Below are positions 38,397 through 48,364 of a stretch of 64,000 nucleotides of DNA, one piece after another (the stretch's first letter is position 1; each line of letters opens with the position of its first letter). The stretch covers positions 191,501 to 255,500 of the forward strand of contig JAQGDQ010000286.1 in assembly GCA_030141605.1 (NCBI GenBank), given 5' to 3'. The notes under the pieces were generated by a model. The model saw only the letters and a list, made by a program, of their open reading frames with translations. It ran no database searches and was not told the DNA's origin. The position numbers were made by a program, and so were the translations under genes. Origin of the DNA: Tubiluchus corallicola. Its lineage: Eukaryota > Priapulida > Priapulimorpha > Priapulimorphida > Tubiluchidae.

Positions 38397-39236
38397 TTTC
38401 TTTAATAAAGATTTATTATTATAAAAAAATCAGTCTCTCTCTCTCTCACTCCTTGGCAATAAAATTTTGATTCGATCGAAATTTCTAAAAACCGAGTTAT
38501 CTAGGCTAAAGCCTGAGACGAGCAGAGATCACGAAAATTCAGCTTTGTAATCTACCACTTTGTGGACTAGTGGAGTCCGTACTCCTTAATGTGTAGTCCG
38601 TTCTCTTAATGATATATATATATTGTCGTCGTCGTTTACATTCATTTTAGCAACATCAGCAAAAGCAACAGTAACACCAGCAACTACAACAACAACAAGA
38701 CATCACCACCATTATAGTCATCGTCATCACAATCAACATCATCATCAGATACAGCAACACAAGTGTTGCAAACTTACTGAACCATTTTTGTAATTGTACA
38801 TGGCTTTGCAACAGCAGTGGCACTACATATTGCTAAGAAAAAAGAAATGCATTAAGGAAACCGCGCGGGCATATTTTAGTAAAATGGATCTATATAAGTT
38901 TAATTACGTACAGTGTCTACTTGCAAAAATAACTTAAACATGTGGCTAGTGCAGCTTGAAATCAAGAAGCCTCACAATTACTTATAATTTATGTTTACTT
39001 GACAGCACCTTGCAATTTTAAGTGATTGCATTCTGTAATTATAAGGTTTGTTTCTCACTTTAATTTCAATTTTCTCTGAAAAATCTAAAAATTCTAATAA
39101 CGTATGTTGGAATACAGTACATCACACAGCAGAACATGTATTGTTAAAGGGAACGGAGTAGCCACGTATGTCGTTGTATGCATGGGTAATGCAATTTTGT
39201 CTTGCAGCCTGGCGAAGTTTCTGTAGGTAAAACTAT

Positions 39237-39435
39237 GTGACGTTTACCTACCATCCGGAATGCGAATGCGTTAATGTAGGTGCGGAATAGATAAAATCGG
39301 TTTATATTGCTTTCACTGCACCCGTTTATCTGACTGCGGAGTGCGTTATTTTTTCTGCAGCTATTTCATATTTATACGCAGCTATTCCGTAAGTGGATAA
39401 CGCATAACGCATTCCGGATGCCAGGTAAACGACAC
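39237..39435. repeat. 199-bp miniature inverted-repeat element
   Basis: The left end GTGACGTTTACCTACCATCC continues GGAATGCG; the right end, reverse-complemented, is GTGTCGTTTACCTGGCATCC then GGAATGCG. The arms match at about 24 of 28 positions. GAC flanks GTTTACC on both sides and may be a 3-bp duplication. It has no coding capacity; the superfamily is uncertain. Confidence 0.72.
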
Positions 39436-39559
39436 TTAGCCCGTTTAGGCAAGCAAATACTATAGTCTACCTTTAAATAAAATTGTTTTCGTATCGCACA
39501 TTACACATTAAGAAAGGCATCGCACTCATAACAATTACCCAAAGCTAATATTAATTGAA

Positions 39560-39620
39560 AGAGGCGCAAAAAATTTGAACCTACAACCTTGAACTTTAAG
39601 CACACAACATAAGAACACAC
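39560..39620 (-). repeat. tRNA-derived fragment (same family as 33415-33480)
   Basis: The minus strand reads AAGGTTGTAGGTTCAAAT, a T-arm and B-box-like sequence, preceded by a segment aligning loosely with the 33415-33480 relic. It is too decayed to be a tRNA gene. Confidence 0.4.
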
Positions 39621-40517
39621 ATATATATTATTGATTTTGCAATGTCATTAACAAGTTATGCAATTCCACATTCACAACATCGGATTTAGGCACAAGTTAT
39701 AAATATAGGCTACAAGTTGAAGCCTCGTGGTTGTACTTTTTTAGTACAGTTTATAAATTACAAAAATCCGCAATTTTATCAAGTAATTTCTAATGTATCA
39801 TATATCATGTATTTCTAACAAGTTATATAGAACCTACATTATGTTTAGGCTTTAGGAATTACTCAAAATGCTGCGCGAGAATTCATTTTCTGTGACAAAA
39901 TTAGACAAAATTAGTCATTTTCCTGACAATTATTTGTTTACAGATCTTGGAATGTAACGCTCATGCAAAAATCTCTGGCAGCACGTGTATTCGCACACAC
40001 CTACAACCTTATAATTTTTGCGAAGGTGAACCCTCTGTGGGGTTAAACCCACAGTTCCATTAATTATGAAAGAGATAATAAGCAAAAAATCAGGGTGCTG
40101 GGATTTGCAGCTCTCTGAAAGTTGCCATTTCATGAGATCTGCAGTATGATGCAGTAACGATTTTTTGCATTTTACTTAACTAGTTACTTTATGACATCAG
40201 TAGCAGTTGTTCGAGAATGCTATATATTATAAGATTTTCCAGATGTGTTTACAGCAAGGTACACCGACCCCCAAGCATTTATGAAAACGTGTTTTGAAAC
40301 AACATGAACCATTTTATTTGTCAATGTTACTTTTTAACCGAGACTGAAAGGTCAACACGTATTTAATATAAGGTATCTCATCTTAGTAGGTGTGTGGGTG
40401 GCAGGATGGACTGTAGACTGCGAACTCCACGTCTTTCCCAGAACTTAGGGCATCATGATACGTAAATCCAACGTTGGTTCGGAATTACAGAATTATTGCG
40501 CGCAGGCTTATTTATTT

Positions 40518-40522
40518 ATTAC
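40518..40522. repeat. Left target-site duplication ATTAC
   Basis: Identical to 42977-42981 and directly abutting the left inverted repeat, so it marks the insertion site. Confidence 0.8.
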
Positions 40523-40555
40523 TGTAGGGAGCCGAGTAACCCACTAGCGCAAGTA
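40523..40555. repeat. Left terminal inverted repeat
   Basis: 33 bp, one mismatch with the right end (G versus C at 40549). Followed by subterminal inverted motifs to about 40620. Confidence 0.93.
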
Positions 40556-40766
40556 GACCACTTCCGGTAAAACCCATGCGCTAATAGTGTCCTACATGGG
40601 CAGCCCCAAGTAGGACACTAGCGATTTTTGTCGAGAATCGGTAATTTTGTTAAATTTTTAAAAATTCTGTGAAAGTTTCTTCATTTTATTAAAAATTGTG
40701 CTTGTTGGTTGAGTTGTCGTCAGTTTGGCGTCATGAAAGCTTGCTTGACCAGGTGTTTAACTCAGC

Positions 40767-42034
40767 ATGCTTACCTTATATTCAGAGACGCAGATGATTT
40801 TAGGAACGGCTACAATTATAGCAACTATTGGTCTTCGTCAGGGAAGCCCGACATCGTGTTTTCTTTTTACCTTGTACCTAAACTTGTTCGTGAGGCGAAT
40901 TAAACACGAGTGTGGAATAGATGACTTTCTTGGTTGGGTTCATTGTTTACTGCTTATGGATGATACTGTCCTGCTTGCCACGTCCAGAAATGAGGCCATA
41001 AAGAAACTTTCTTTGCTTTTAGGATTTTGTGAAGAATCAGGAAAGGTCATCAATGTAGAGAAGACAAAATTTATGGTGGTGAACGGTTCCCTAGCGGACA
41101 GAGTGGAATTTGTAGTTGACAATTTGTGTGTGTGCTGAATTGCAATGATTACACTTATTTGGGGGTTGTCTTTACTCAAGATGGATCGCCCGATGCTGCT
41201 GTTAGGGAACATTTTAAATCCAGGCAGCCACACGTGATGAAATTTGTCTCTTTTGTATCCAAGAACATCGACTTTCCATTTTGGATAAAACGGAAGGTGC
41301 TAGAATCTGCATTGCTCTCGTCCATACTTTATGGGTGCGAAGCCTGGATATGTGGCAGTGCCCGTATTGGCGAGGTTCCGTACCGCACTACTATTAAAGC
41401 TCTACTGGGGGTTCGTACATCTACCACAAACGACGTTTGCTTGCTAGAGCTTGGCATGCCCTCACTTGAAGCGAGGGTAAAAAACGTACAAAAAAAGTTC
41501 GTTTCGAAGTTGGTAAGCCAGCGTCACGCTATGACGGATGACCCGTTTATGCTGGTATGGAATTTATGTAAAGATACACGAACAAAGATACACGATGTAA
41601 AATATTTAGACAATGTTATGTCTACAGCGGATCACGTACAAGTAGATGTAGAGAGACGAAAGACTCATGTCCGAGCTTTTAATCGTACAAAATGCAAGAC
41701 TTATTTGGAAATAAATCCCAATTTGTCTGTGCATCCAATGTATGGGAAGACAGAGTTACCTGAGCACAAACGTATAATCATCACAAGAATAAGGGTCTCA
41801 TCACACAATCTAGCTATAGAAACAGGTCGTTGGGCAAATGTACCTCGTGAGCGCAGGCTGTGTCTTTGTGGAGAAATTCAGACAGAAGAGCATTTTTTGT
41901 GCGAGTGCCATGAAAATGCACTTTATAGATCACTGTACGCGTTAAATTATAGTAATATTGCAAATTTATTTGATGGAGAATTAATGTCAATTGGAAATTT
42001 CATTTACGACTGTATGCATAGATTTGTTAATTAA
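40767..42034 (+). pseudogene. LINE reverse transcriptase C-terminal half, frameshifted, nested in the TIR element
   Basis: The first frame (to 41138) carries IGLRQGSPTSCFLF and LLLMDDTVLLATSR, the fingers-palm motifs of a non-LTR reverse transcriptase; the catalytic box is MDD instead of the usual YxDD. The second frame (41126-42034) carries DYTYLGVVFTQDGS, VLESALLSSILYGCEAW and a terminal CCHC knuckle (CLCG...EHFLCECH). The frame slips in the GT run at about 41125-41134, and upstream of 40767 stops appear, so the copy is 5'-truncated and dead. About 300 bp after the stop comes AATAAAAAAAATATCTATCTATC (A-rich, then a short tandem tail, 42316-42338), a typical LINE 3' end. Confidence 0.85.
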
Positions 42035-42943
42035 ATAGTATAGCTTTGTTAGCGGACACATAACCGCATCACGGAGATTATCACATAGGTAAAATATTTG
42101 TATAATACATGTGTACAAATGTTTAGTAAATAGGTTTTTTTTCGGTTCATGGAGTGTACAACTAAATTTGCATATCTGTGTGTATACCTGTGCAGCTATG
42201 TTGAGTCAAATTGTTAGTATGATCTGGAAATCATTACCCGAGCTCTGCCCGCTAATAAAACCATCGGGTATGCGTTGATTTTGTAATTTCGTGTTTGGAA
42301 ATTTGATTTTCAGAAATAAAAAAAATATCTATCTATCTACGCAGGTATTGTTTTGCGATGAGTTTTGTAACTCGTTTACTGAAGTCTGGTAACAAAGCAG
42401 CTCATTTAGCACTCTAGCATTGTTCAGCAGTATGGTTATAATAGAGGTGAAATGAAACAATACTACAGGAACAATACATTTAAGAAAAGCAAGGATAGTT
42501 TTAATATTATCAGTAGTATTGTAACATGTAGGGCACTGTCCTACATGGCTCGCTAGCCCACGCAGGACACATAGATCGCTAGAACGTTTACTTATAAGAA
42601 AACAATTATTTGCCCAAGAGGTAGTGAAACGGATCACCTGTTTGTGAAGTTAGACAAAATCAAAAAATGATATACCTTAAAGAAATGTTGAATTCGCAAA
42701 AAAGTGGTTTTTTCACTTCAACAACATTAATGTCGAAACCAAATTTAATATTGTCCGTTCTACCAGCTCAGAATAAAATTCTTTTATTTTATTAGATGTA
42801 TAATAAATTATTCAACGTGTAGTAACGTTTTTAATTATTATTATTACATAAACAAGCACAACGGACGGTGTCAGTACACTTAACGACTCAATTCGCGACC
42901 CGTCTCTAGTGTCCTACTTGGGCAGCCCATGTCTGCCGCGTCT

Positions 42944-42976
42944 TACTTGGGCTAGTGGGTTACTCGGCTCCCTACA
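42944..42976. repeat. Right terminal inverted repeat
   Basis: Reverse complement of the left end, preceded by the subterminal motif GTCCTACTTGGGCAGCCC at 42911. Confidence 0.93.
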
Positions 42977-42981
42977 ATTAC

Positions 42982-45614
42982 AACTGACACAAAACTTCAG
43001 AACATAGTATGTTTGTACATGTATAAGCTATTAATGGCACTGTTATGGTAGCAGCAAAGTATACTGTAGTAGAGTACCAAAACTGTAGTACACCATGGTG
43101 CCACCTACAGGAATGCAGCAAAAAATTCATTTTACCTGTATGAAAAGTAAGCCTTGCAGTTGAGTCCACAGACGTTGTCCAATCGTTATTATCCGTACCA
43201 TCATAAACGGAGGTCTTACACAGACTGCGACAAATCAACGAACGCATGCCGTTTCAACCTTTTTACTTCTAGTACTGTACACGTATTTACCACAGAAACC
43301 TTGATAACACAACATCTCCAAGCATGTGATTTTAAAAACACCTCCTGTACGTCAATAAACTAATTCTCTTAAAAAAATGAGTAAATGTTGAAGCAATTGC
43401 AGTGAGTTTCTTATTGCCGAGTTGTGATATTTCCACGAGCATAATGTAACACTCGTATTTCCGAACCACATCACCGTGCTTTCAAAATATGTATATGTAC
43501 TATTATTATTGACGTGCTGACAATAAGGCGCATATTTCTAAACTAGGTAGCAACCACACACTGCAGCTTCGTCATCAATACAACCACGCTGTTAACTATA
43601 CACACTGCGACTCGTGGTAGAACAATTTTGTGATCACCCCCGTGAAAATACGGGCGAGTATCTTATAAATAGCGCACTCCCCAATCCTGTGCGACGTGTA
43701 TTACCAGAAACTTACTGTACTACAGCCAGACATACAGCCTACGCAAAACTCAACAGTGAATTGACGAACACGAGTACGCTTCTAATCGTTATTATACACG
43801 TCATAGCTTTTGTCTTAGCAGCTTCTTCTTGCATTTCCAATCAGCTAAGTGCTGAAGTAGCTCAGCTGAAGATGTACAAGCAGTGGAGTCTGAGGCCCCT
43901 TGGGAGCATCGTATGCAGTTTGCTTAAAAAAAGCGCACACCATTAATTTTTCTGCAAAACGGGTGGCGACTGAGTAAACTTACATCTGCTTCGGTCGCTC
44001 GCAGCAATACAAAGAAATAACTATGACCTCTTCATCTCGTTTCCCGAGCAGGTCCTGTAATGCTCAAATTCTATAAACAGAGCGCTGCATGAGCGGCTGT
44101 GTATACTCATCGATAAAAATTTCACTGACCCACGAAAAAAAATCACACATCCAAATGGCTTTATGCTGGTGGCTCATTGATATAATAGTACCACTTGAGT
44201 ACATGAATAATCAAAAATTAAGTGCTAAGCGTTAAACTTTTTATGAACGCTAATGCTGTGTCTCTATATGCAGTTTCGTTTAGCAATCTCCGTCTAACAC
44301 AGCACAAGCAGTTCATGGAAACAAGGATATATTAAGAAACCATATTGTAGACAACCATGAAAACTAATGTGATAACTAACCCTATTACTGTAAATGTGGC
44401 TGATTTTCATAACATGGCTATTGTGGTTTTCTTGTAAAAAAACTCAACAAAATCAGTAAAAATCTAAACTTCTTTAAATTTAATGCAATATTTTTTATCA
44501 TCGCTAAGCAGTTGCGCTCTCCTGTCTCAATTTATTATGTTTTGCACTGCACAAGAAATTTGCATAAACGAATTTTACAGCTGATCATCTACTGATAGCA
44601 AACGTTGCATTTTAAATGATCAGAGGTTGTTTTTCTATTACTTACAAATAAAAACACCACACTTCAAGACGGAAACAATCACGTATTAAAACATAAAATA
44701 AAAACACCACACTTCAAGAAGGATACAATCACGTATTAAAACATAAAATAAAAACACAGAAGCAGAAAAGAAAATCACAGACCACAATCACAGAAACTGG
44801 AAGATTGCGACACAAACTTTTTAAAAATTAGTACTAGCATCCTTTTGTTATTTTACCTTTCTTCCTCTTGTTTACCGCCTGATGACAAACGCCATTGCCA
44901 TTTAAAACGCAGAGCTTTTTCAATGTTTTGTCAGTGGAATTTTTTTTAATAATTATGACTGTTCTTGTCATTAAGAATTAAATTTGTATCTAATTAACTC
45001 ATTTCATTTAATAACAGTTTTTTCACAAAACTGAATCACAAATTTTCAATACAGAAAAGCATCATTTAGCAGTTGATTAATGGGGCAAGGTAATCAATAC
45101 TTACACTTTTTCAACAAGTAAAATTAACCGCTGGAGCTTGAGATCTATGGGAAAGACTAGAAGTTTTATGACAGGAAGTTGGGCTACAAACCTGAAGATG
45201 ATTCAATTTTGTCAAAATTTATAAAATACTGTATATTTATATGTTTTATATATACAGTACATATAAAGATACGTAAACTTGCTAAATTTGCATAAGTCTA
45301 GAACTAGCTGTAAAAACCTGGGAGATTTTTTCTGTGGAATGGGAAAACTATTAAAAATTGCCTCTGAATTTCAAGTAAAAAAGCATCTCGAAGTTTGATT
45401 ATGATCTCTCAACTATCGTACCAAGTTGATGACTGTTTTTCGTATATTTTAGTAAATTTGTTCAAAGGCGAACCAGGAAGATGCAGAAAAGGAATGTCAG
45501 CCAAACTGTGACAGTCCAGGCAAACCAAATGGCTGACCAAGAAAGCCAGAGGTGGCTAATTACTGCATTTTACTGACCATATACTGAACTAATCAATTAT
45601 GGTACAAATTGGTG
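42982..45614. other. Intergenic region downstream of CFAP221
   Basis: It contains a 50-bp tandem duplication (44651-44750). A plus-strand open frame of 110 codons (43614-43946) has one hydrophobic segment but no recognisable family and is probably chance. No canonical AATAAA for CFAP221 was obvious just past its stop. Confidence 0.5.
44651..44750. repeat. 50-bp tandem duplication
   Basis: Two copies (44651-44700, 44701-44750) beginning AAAACACCACACTTCAAG, differing at two positions (GACGGAA versus GAAGGAT). A third copy starts and breaks off after 44757. Confidence 0.93.
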
Positions 45615-48317
45615 TTATTTTGCAAAACGATGTACATCCAGCATCGTAGCAGACCTTTCTTTTGCAATTACTTTACTTAAGTGATGATGCTTTGATGACT
45701 TTTCATCAGATTCTGGAAGACGAAATAAAGTTTTAATTGCATCAAAACGTAGATTACTGCCTGCTCTTTCAGCTTCTGCAATATCAGAAACAAGGTCAAC
45801 ATTTTCAAAAGAGTTAATTTTCAAATATTCCGGAGTTGACGTCGGAAGCATATTTTCATTGTAACGCACGACATCCATATTAAAAGTAGTACCTGTGTGA
45901 ATATTTGACACCTGCGGCAAATGTTCCATCGCTTCCTGCCATTTCTCGAAGGTTTTCAAACCTTCACGATATTCTTCTAACTGTAAATCAATTGGTTTAT
46001 TTGGAAAGTAGTAATCAGTCACTGAATAAGGGAGCTTTCTTGCAGTGGGTTGTGTCCCAGGAGCAGGATCAAATATATGCAGAGGAGAATACTTTGGCGC
46101 ATTTATCAACTCCTGTGGAACTGTAAACTCACTGTGCACTGTACGAGGTTCTGTTTCTTCCACACTATGTTTGCTGCTAGGTTTTGATATGGTTACACTT
46201 GACTCAACTGATTCGGCTAAATCAGTTGCTAATTCACCTTCAAGATGTTTTTTGCTCAAGCACTTATTAGCAAAGTAAAGGTACATTACTTCCACCCGTT
46301 CAATCCCAGGAAAATCAGCAAATTCTGGGAACAAACATTCGTGATTTTGGGGAAAGTTGAAATTAATATCGTGAAGAGAGATATCTGGTATGTTACTTGT
46401 GGCGACATCTGGCATAGGTAGCTTATTGTAAATCCCAAGGTCACATTTGCCCACTCTTGGAGGTGCTGGGAACTGCGATAAGTCATACTGGCCAGGCATG
46501 TGGCCTGTCAAAAAATCTACTTGGGGAAGACTCTTTGTTTTGCTAATTTTCTCAAAACTAAGGGCTTTTTTACTTTCGACACCCGTAATGTCAGAGACAT
46601 CTTCAGACGACATATCGCCCTCTATATTGACAACAGAACACTGTTCAAATTGGATTTTTGCTAAATAATCTTTGATCTTTCTTAATCTTTTCTCCATCCT
46701 ACATCGATATATCACTTTCCATGTAGCAGCGATAAATCTTTCTAATGTTCTTTGTCGCTGGGCCCACAGATTAATCTTTCCTCTGTCAAAAGATGGCTGA
46801 CGTATAACTGTATCATCAGCACTTCTACAGGTTCTTCCTGCTAATGAAACTGTAGCAACATCAGAGCCTAACACTGATTGCTCTGACATGAAGACCATTG
46901 CCTCTTCTGTCTGTGATAACTCAGCCTTAGTTTCAGAAGTAAGAGGCAAAAATCCATGTTTTACATCAATTTTTTCACTGTCCTCCTTATCGATTTTCTT
47001 GCACCTGTCCAAGAAAATTTTTTCTTTGTCCATTCTACTCAGTTTGCTGCTTGCATATTTTTTATTTACCTTTACTAAGACATCTTCACATCTTGAACTA
47101 CTCTTGCTTTTGTGCTTCTTTAAAAATAAAATATTCTTCTGTTGACCTGCTTGATGTTTCCGCTCAAAAACTTTGTCTTGAAAAACTTGTTTTTCTGGTA
47201 ATCTTAGGTCACTAGTTTCATGTTCAATTATACTTGCAATATCTCTTTTTAGTGAGTCCATGCTTTCCTCTAAAACAGACTGCTGAAGTTCCATGAGTGC
47301 TAAGCCAGCGCTTTCAACAACATCTGACTCACTTCTGTCACAAGGCTGCAAAAGACTTTCATTTGATGTTGTCAGTAAAAGTCTACTACTTTTGCTAGCA
47401 GCAGTTCCATCCACGGCTTCTGTTGATGTTTCTGTGGCATCGTTCACACTTTTTAGCGCAGCAGAACTATCACCTAAAACTTTCTCTGTTTCGGATATGA
47501 ATGGCAGTTTTTCCGTTGAACCAGTTATAACACAGGTCAATGGAGTACTGTCAAAATGCAGTAAATGCAAATGAATTTCTGCACAAGCTGCTTCCAGATT
47601 TACTGGTTTAAATGTGATGAAAAACCTTTTCTCAGACATTCCAGGAATTACACCATCACGAGGATGATAGGTAAATGCCGGATGATCTTGTACAATGGTC
47701 ACCCAGAAACTACATTCTGCAGCCATATCATTCTTTAGAGGAAGAGCAAGAGTTTTGCTTTCTCCACATTGTAAAGCAGGAAACGTTAAAGCTTCGGGAA
47801 AACTTGGCAGCAACTGTGCTTCCGTTGCATGGATTGGAATTAGTAAATTCTTATTATTCTGGCAATGTATCCTAATACAGTCATAGTAATAGCGTGTTTC
47901 TTGAGGAGTAAACACAATGTTAACAGTCATTTTCAAACCTGGCAAAATGGTTCCTTTTTTGGTATAAGAAATCGAGAAAAACTCTGTCTGCGGAGGAATT
48001 ATGTGTATCTTTTGGCTTCTCACAGAGGTATTTATGATTTGCAAAGTTAACTTTTGAGAACTTCCTGACACAAACTTGGAAAAATGTAACACGGCCGGTT
48101 TAACAAATATGTCTTCATTCTTTTCTTGTGTGAATACTTTGGTTTCCAGTAAGTGGTTAGGGACACCTGCACATGATGCTGGTTCAACTTCTCCACACAA
48201 GAAAGTGGACAAGCTTCCTTGTAGGAGTTTGGGTGACAATGACAGATTTTCTACCGCAATTTGACCTTCATTTGGTATATTGCATACGTCAAGCGAGAAG
48301 CACTCAGAACTAGCCAT
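45615..48317 (-). CDS. CFAP221: CFAP221 (PCDP1), cilia central-apparatus protein, intronless
   Basis: A single uninterrupted 900-codon frame. Residues about 70-265 form two MSP/ASH-like beta-sandwich domains, with the family phrases KIHIIPPQTEFFSISYTKKG, ILPGLKMTVNIVFTPQE, RYYYDCIRIHC and NLLIPIHA. A low-complexity Ser/Lys-rich middle follows. Near residues 510-550, LERFIAATWKVIYRCRMEKR is an amphipathic basic helix suited to calmodulin. The C-terminal third holds KYSPLHIFDPAPGTQ and YYFPNKPIDLQLEEYREGLK. CFAP221 is known as a calmodulin-binding part of the C1d projection of the motile-cilium central pair. Length fits the family (human about 840). Animal orthologues are usually split into many exons, so this copy looks retrotransposed yet intact. 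An acceptor-like TTTTTACAG lies 40 nt before the ATG, suggesting a 5' untranslated intron. Confidence 0.83.
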   Translation of the reverse strand: MASSECFSLDVCNIPNEGQIAVENLSLSPKLLQGSLSTFLCGEVEPASCAGVPNHLLETKVFTQEKNEDIFVKPAVLHFSKFVSGSSQKLTLQIINTSVRSQKIHIIPPQTEFFSISYTKKGTILPGLKMTVNIVFTPQETRYYYDCIRIHCQNNKNLLIPIHATEAQLLPSFPEALTFPALQCGESKTLALPLKNDMAAECSFWVTIVQDHPAFTYHPRDGVIPGMSEKRFFITFKPVNLEAACAEIHLHLLHFDSTPLTCVITGSTEKLPFISETEKVLGDSSAALKSVNDATETSTEAVDGTAASKSSRLLLTTSNESLLQPCDRSESDVVESAGLALMELQQSVLEESMDSLKRDIASIIEHETSDLRLPEKQVFQDKVFERKHQAGQQKNILFLKKHKSKSSSRCEDVLVKVNKKYASSKLSRMDKEKIFLDRCKKIDKEDSEKIDVKHGFLPLTSETKAELSQTEEAMVFMSEQSVLGSDVATVSLAGRTCRSADDTVIRQPSFDRGKINLWAQRQRTLERFIAATWKVIYRCRMEKRLRKIKDYLAKIQFEQCSVVNIEGDMSSEDVSDITGVESKKALSFEKISKTKSLPQVDFLTGHMPGQYDLSQFPAPPRVGKCDLGIYNKLPMPDVATSNIPDISLHDINFNFPQNHECLFPEFADFPGIERVEVMYLYFANKCLSKKHLEGELATDLAESVESSVTISKPSSKHSVEETEPRTVHSEFTVPQELINAPKYSPLHIFDPAPGTQPTARKLPYSVTDYYFPNKPIDLQLEEYREGLKTFEKWQEAMEHLPQVSNIHTGTTFNMDVVRYNENMLPTSTPEYLKINSFENVDLVSDIAEAERAGSNLRFDAIKTLFRLPESDEKSSKHHHLSKVIAKERSATMLDVHRFAK

Positions 48318-48355
48318 TGGGTAGAAGTTTCACTTACAAAGCTCAAGTACAGTAA

Positions 48356-48364
48356 TCTGTAAAA
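48356..48364 (-). promoter_or_regulatory. Candidate 3' splice site in CFAP221 5' UTR
   Basis: The minus strand reads TATTTTTACAG, a pyrimidine-rich acceptor placing an exon start at 48356, 39 nt before the ATG. It implies an upstream non-coding exon, perhaps near the X-box at 49899-49912. Trans-splicing is another possibility. Confidence 0.45.

Larger units (their letters stand above)
38397..40517. other. Intergenic region between the two retroelements
   Basis: Short CT run at 38433-38446, CAA/CAT-rich tract at 38640-38765, an inverted-repeat element (39237-39435) and a tRNA-like relic (39560-39620). No gene was identified. Confidence 0.55.
40523..42976. mobile_element. 2,454-bp element with terminal inverted repeats, 5-bp target duplication and an internal reverse transcriptase
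   Basis: The 33-bp ends (40523-40555 and the complement of 42944-42976) match at 32 of 33 positions and begin TGTAGGGAGCCGAGTAACCC. The pentamer ATTAC flanks both sides (40518-40522, 42977-42981). Subterminal copies of GTGTCCTACWTGGG occur in both orientations (40587, 40609, 42536, 42552, 42909). TG...CA ends with a 5-bp duplication are what retroviral-type integrases leave, as in LTR elements and Ginger/TDD DNA transposons. Inside lies a LINE-type reverse transcriptase (40767-42034). The simplest reading is a non-autonomous DNA transposon into which a 5'-truncated LINE inserted; the alternative, a true composite, is unproven. Confidence 0.87.

Noticed and set aside
40709-40903. Alternative frame over the start of the nested reverse transcriptase
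   Set aside because: The frame beginning at 40767 carries the conserved RQGSPTSC motif; this one is its shadow.
42329-42637. 102-codon minus-strand frame with CPTC, considered as a transposase remnant
   Set aside because: The Cys pair comes from the repeated subterminal motif, and no transposase signature is present.
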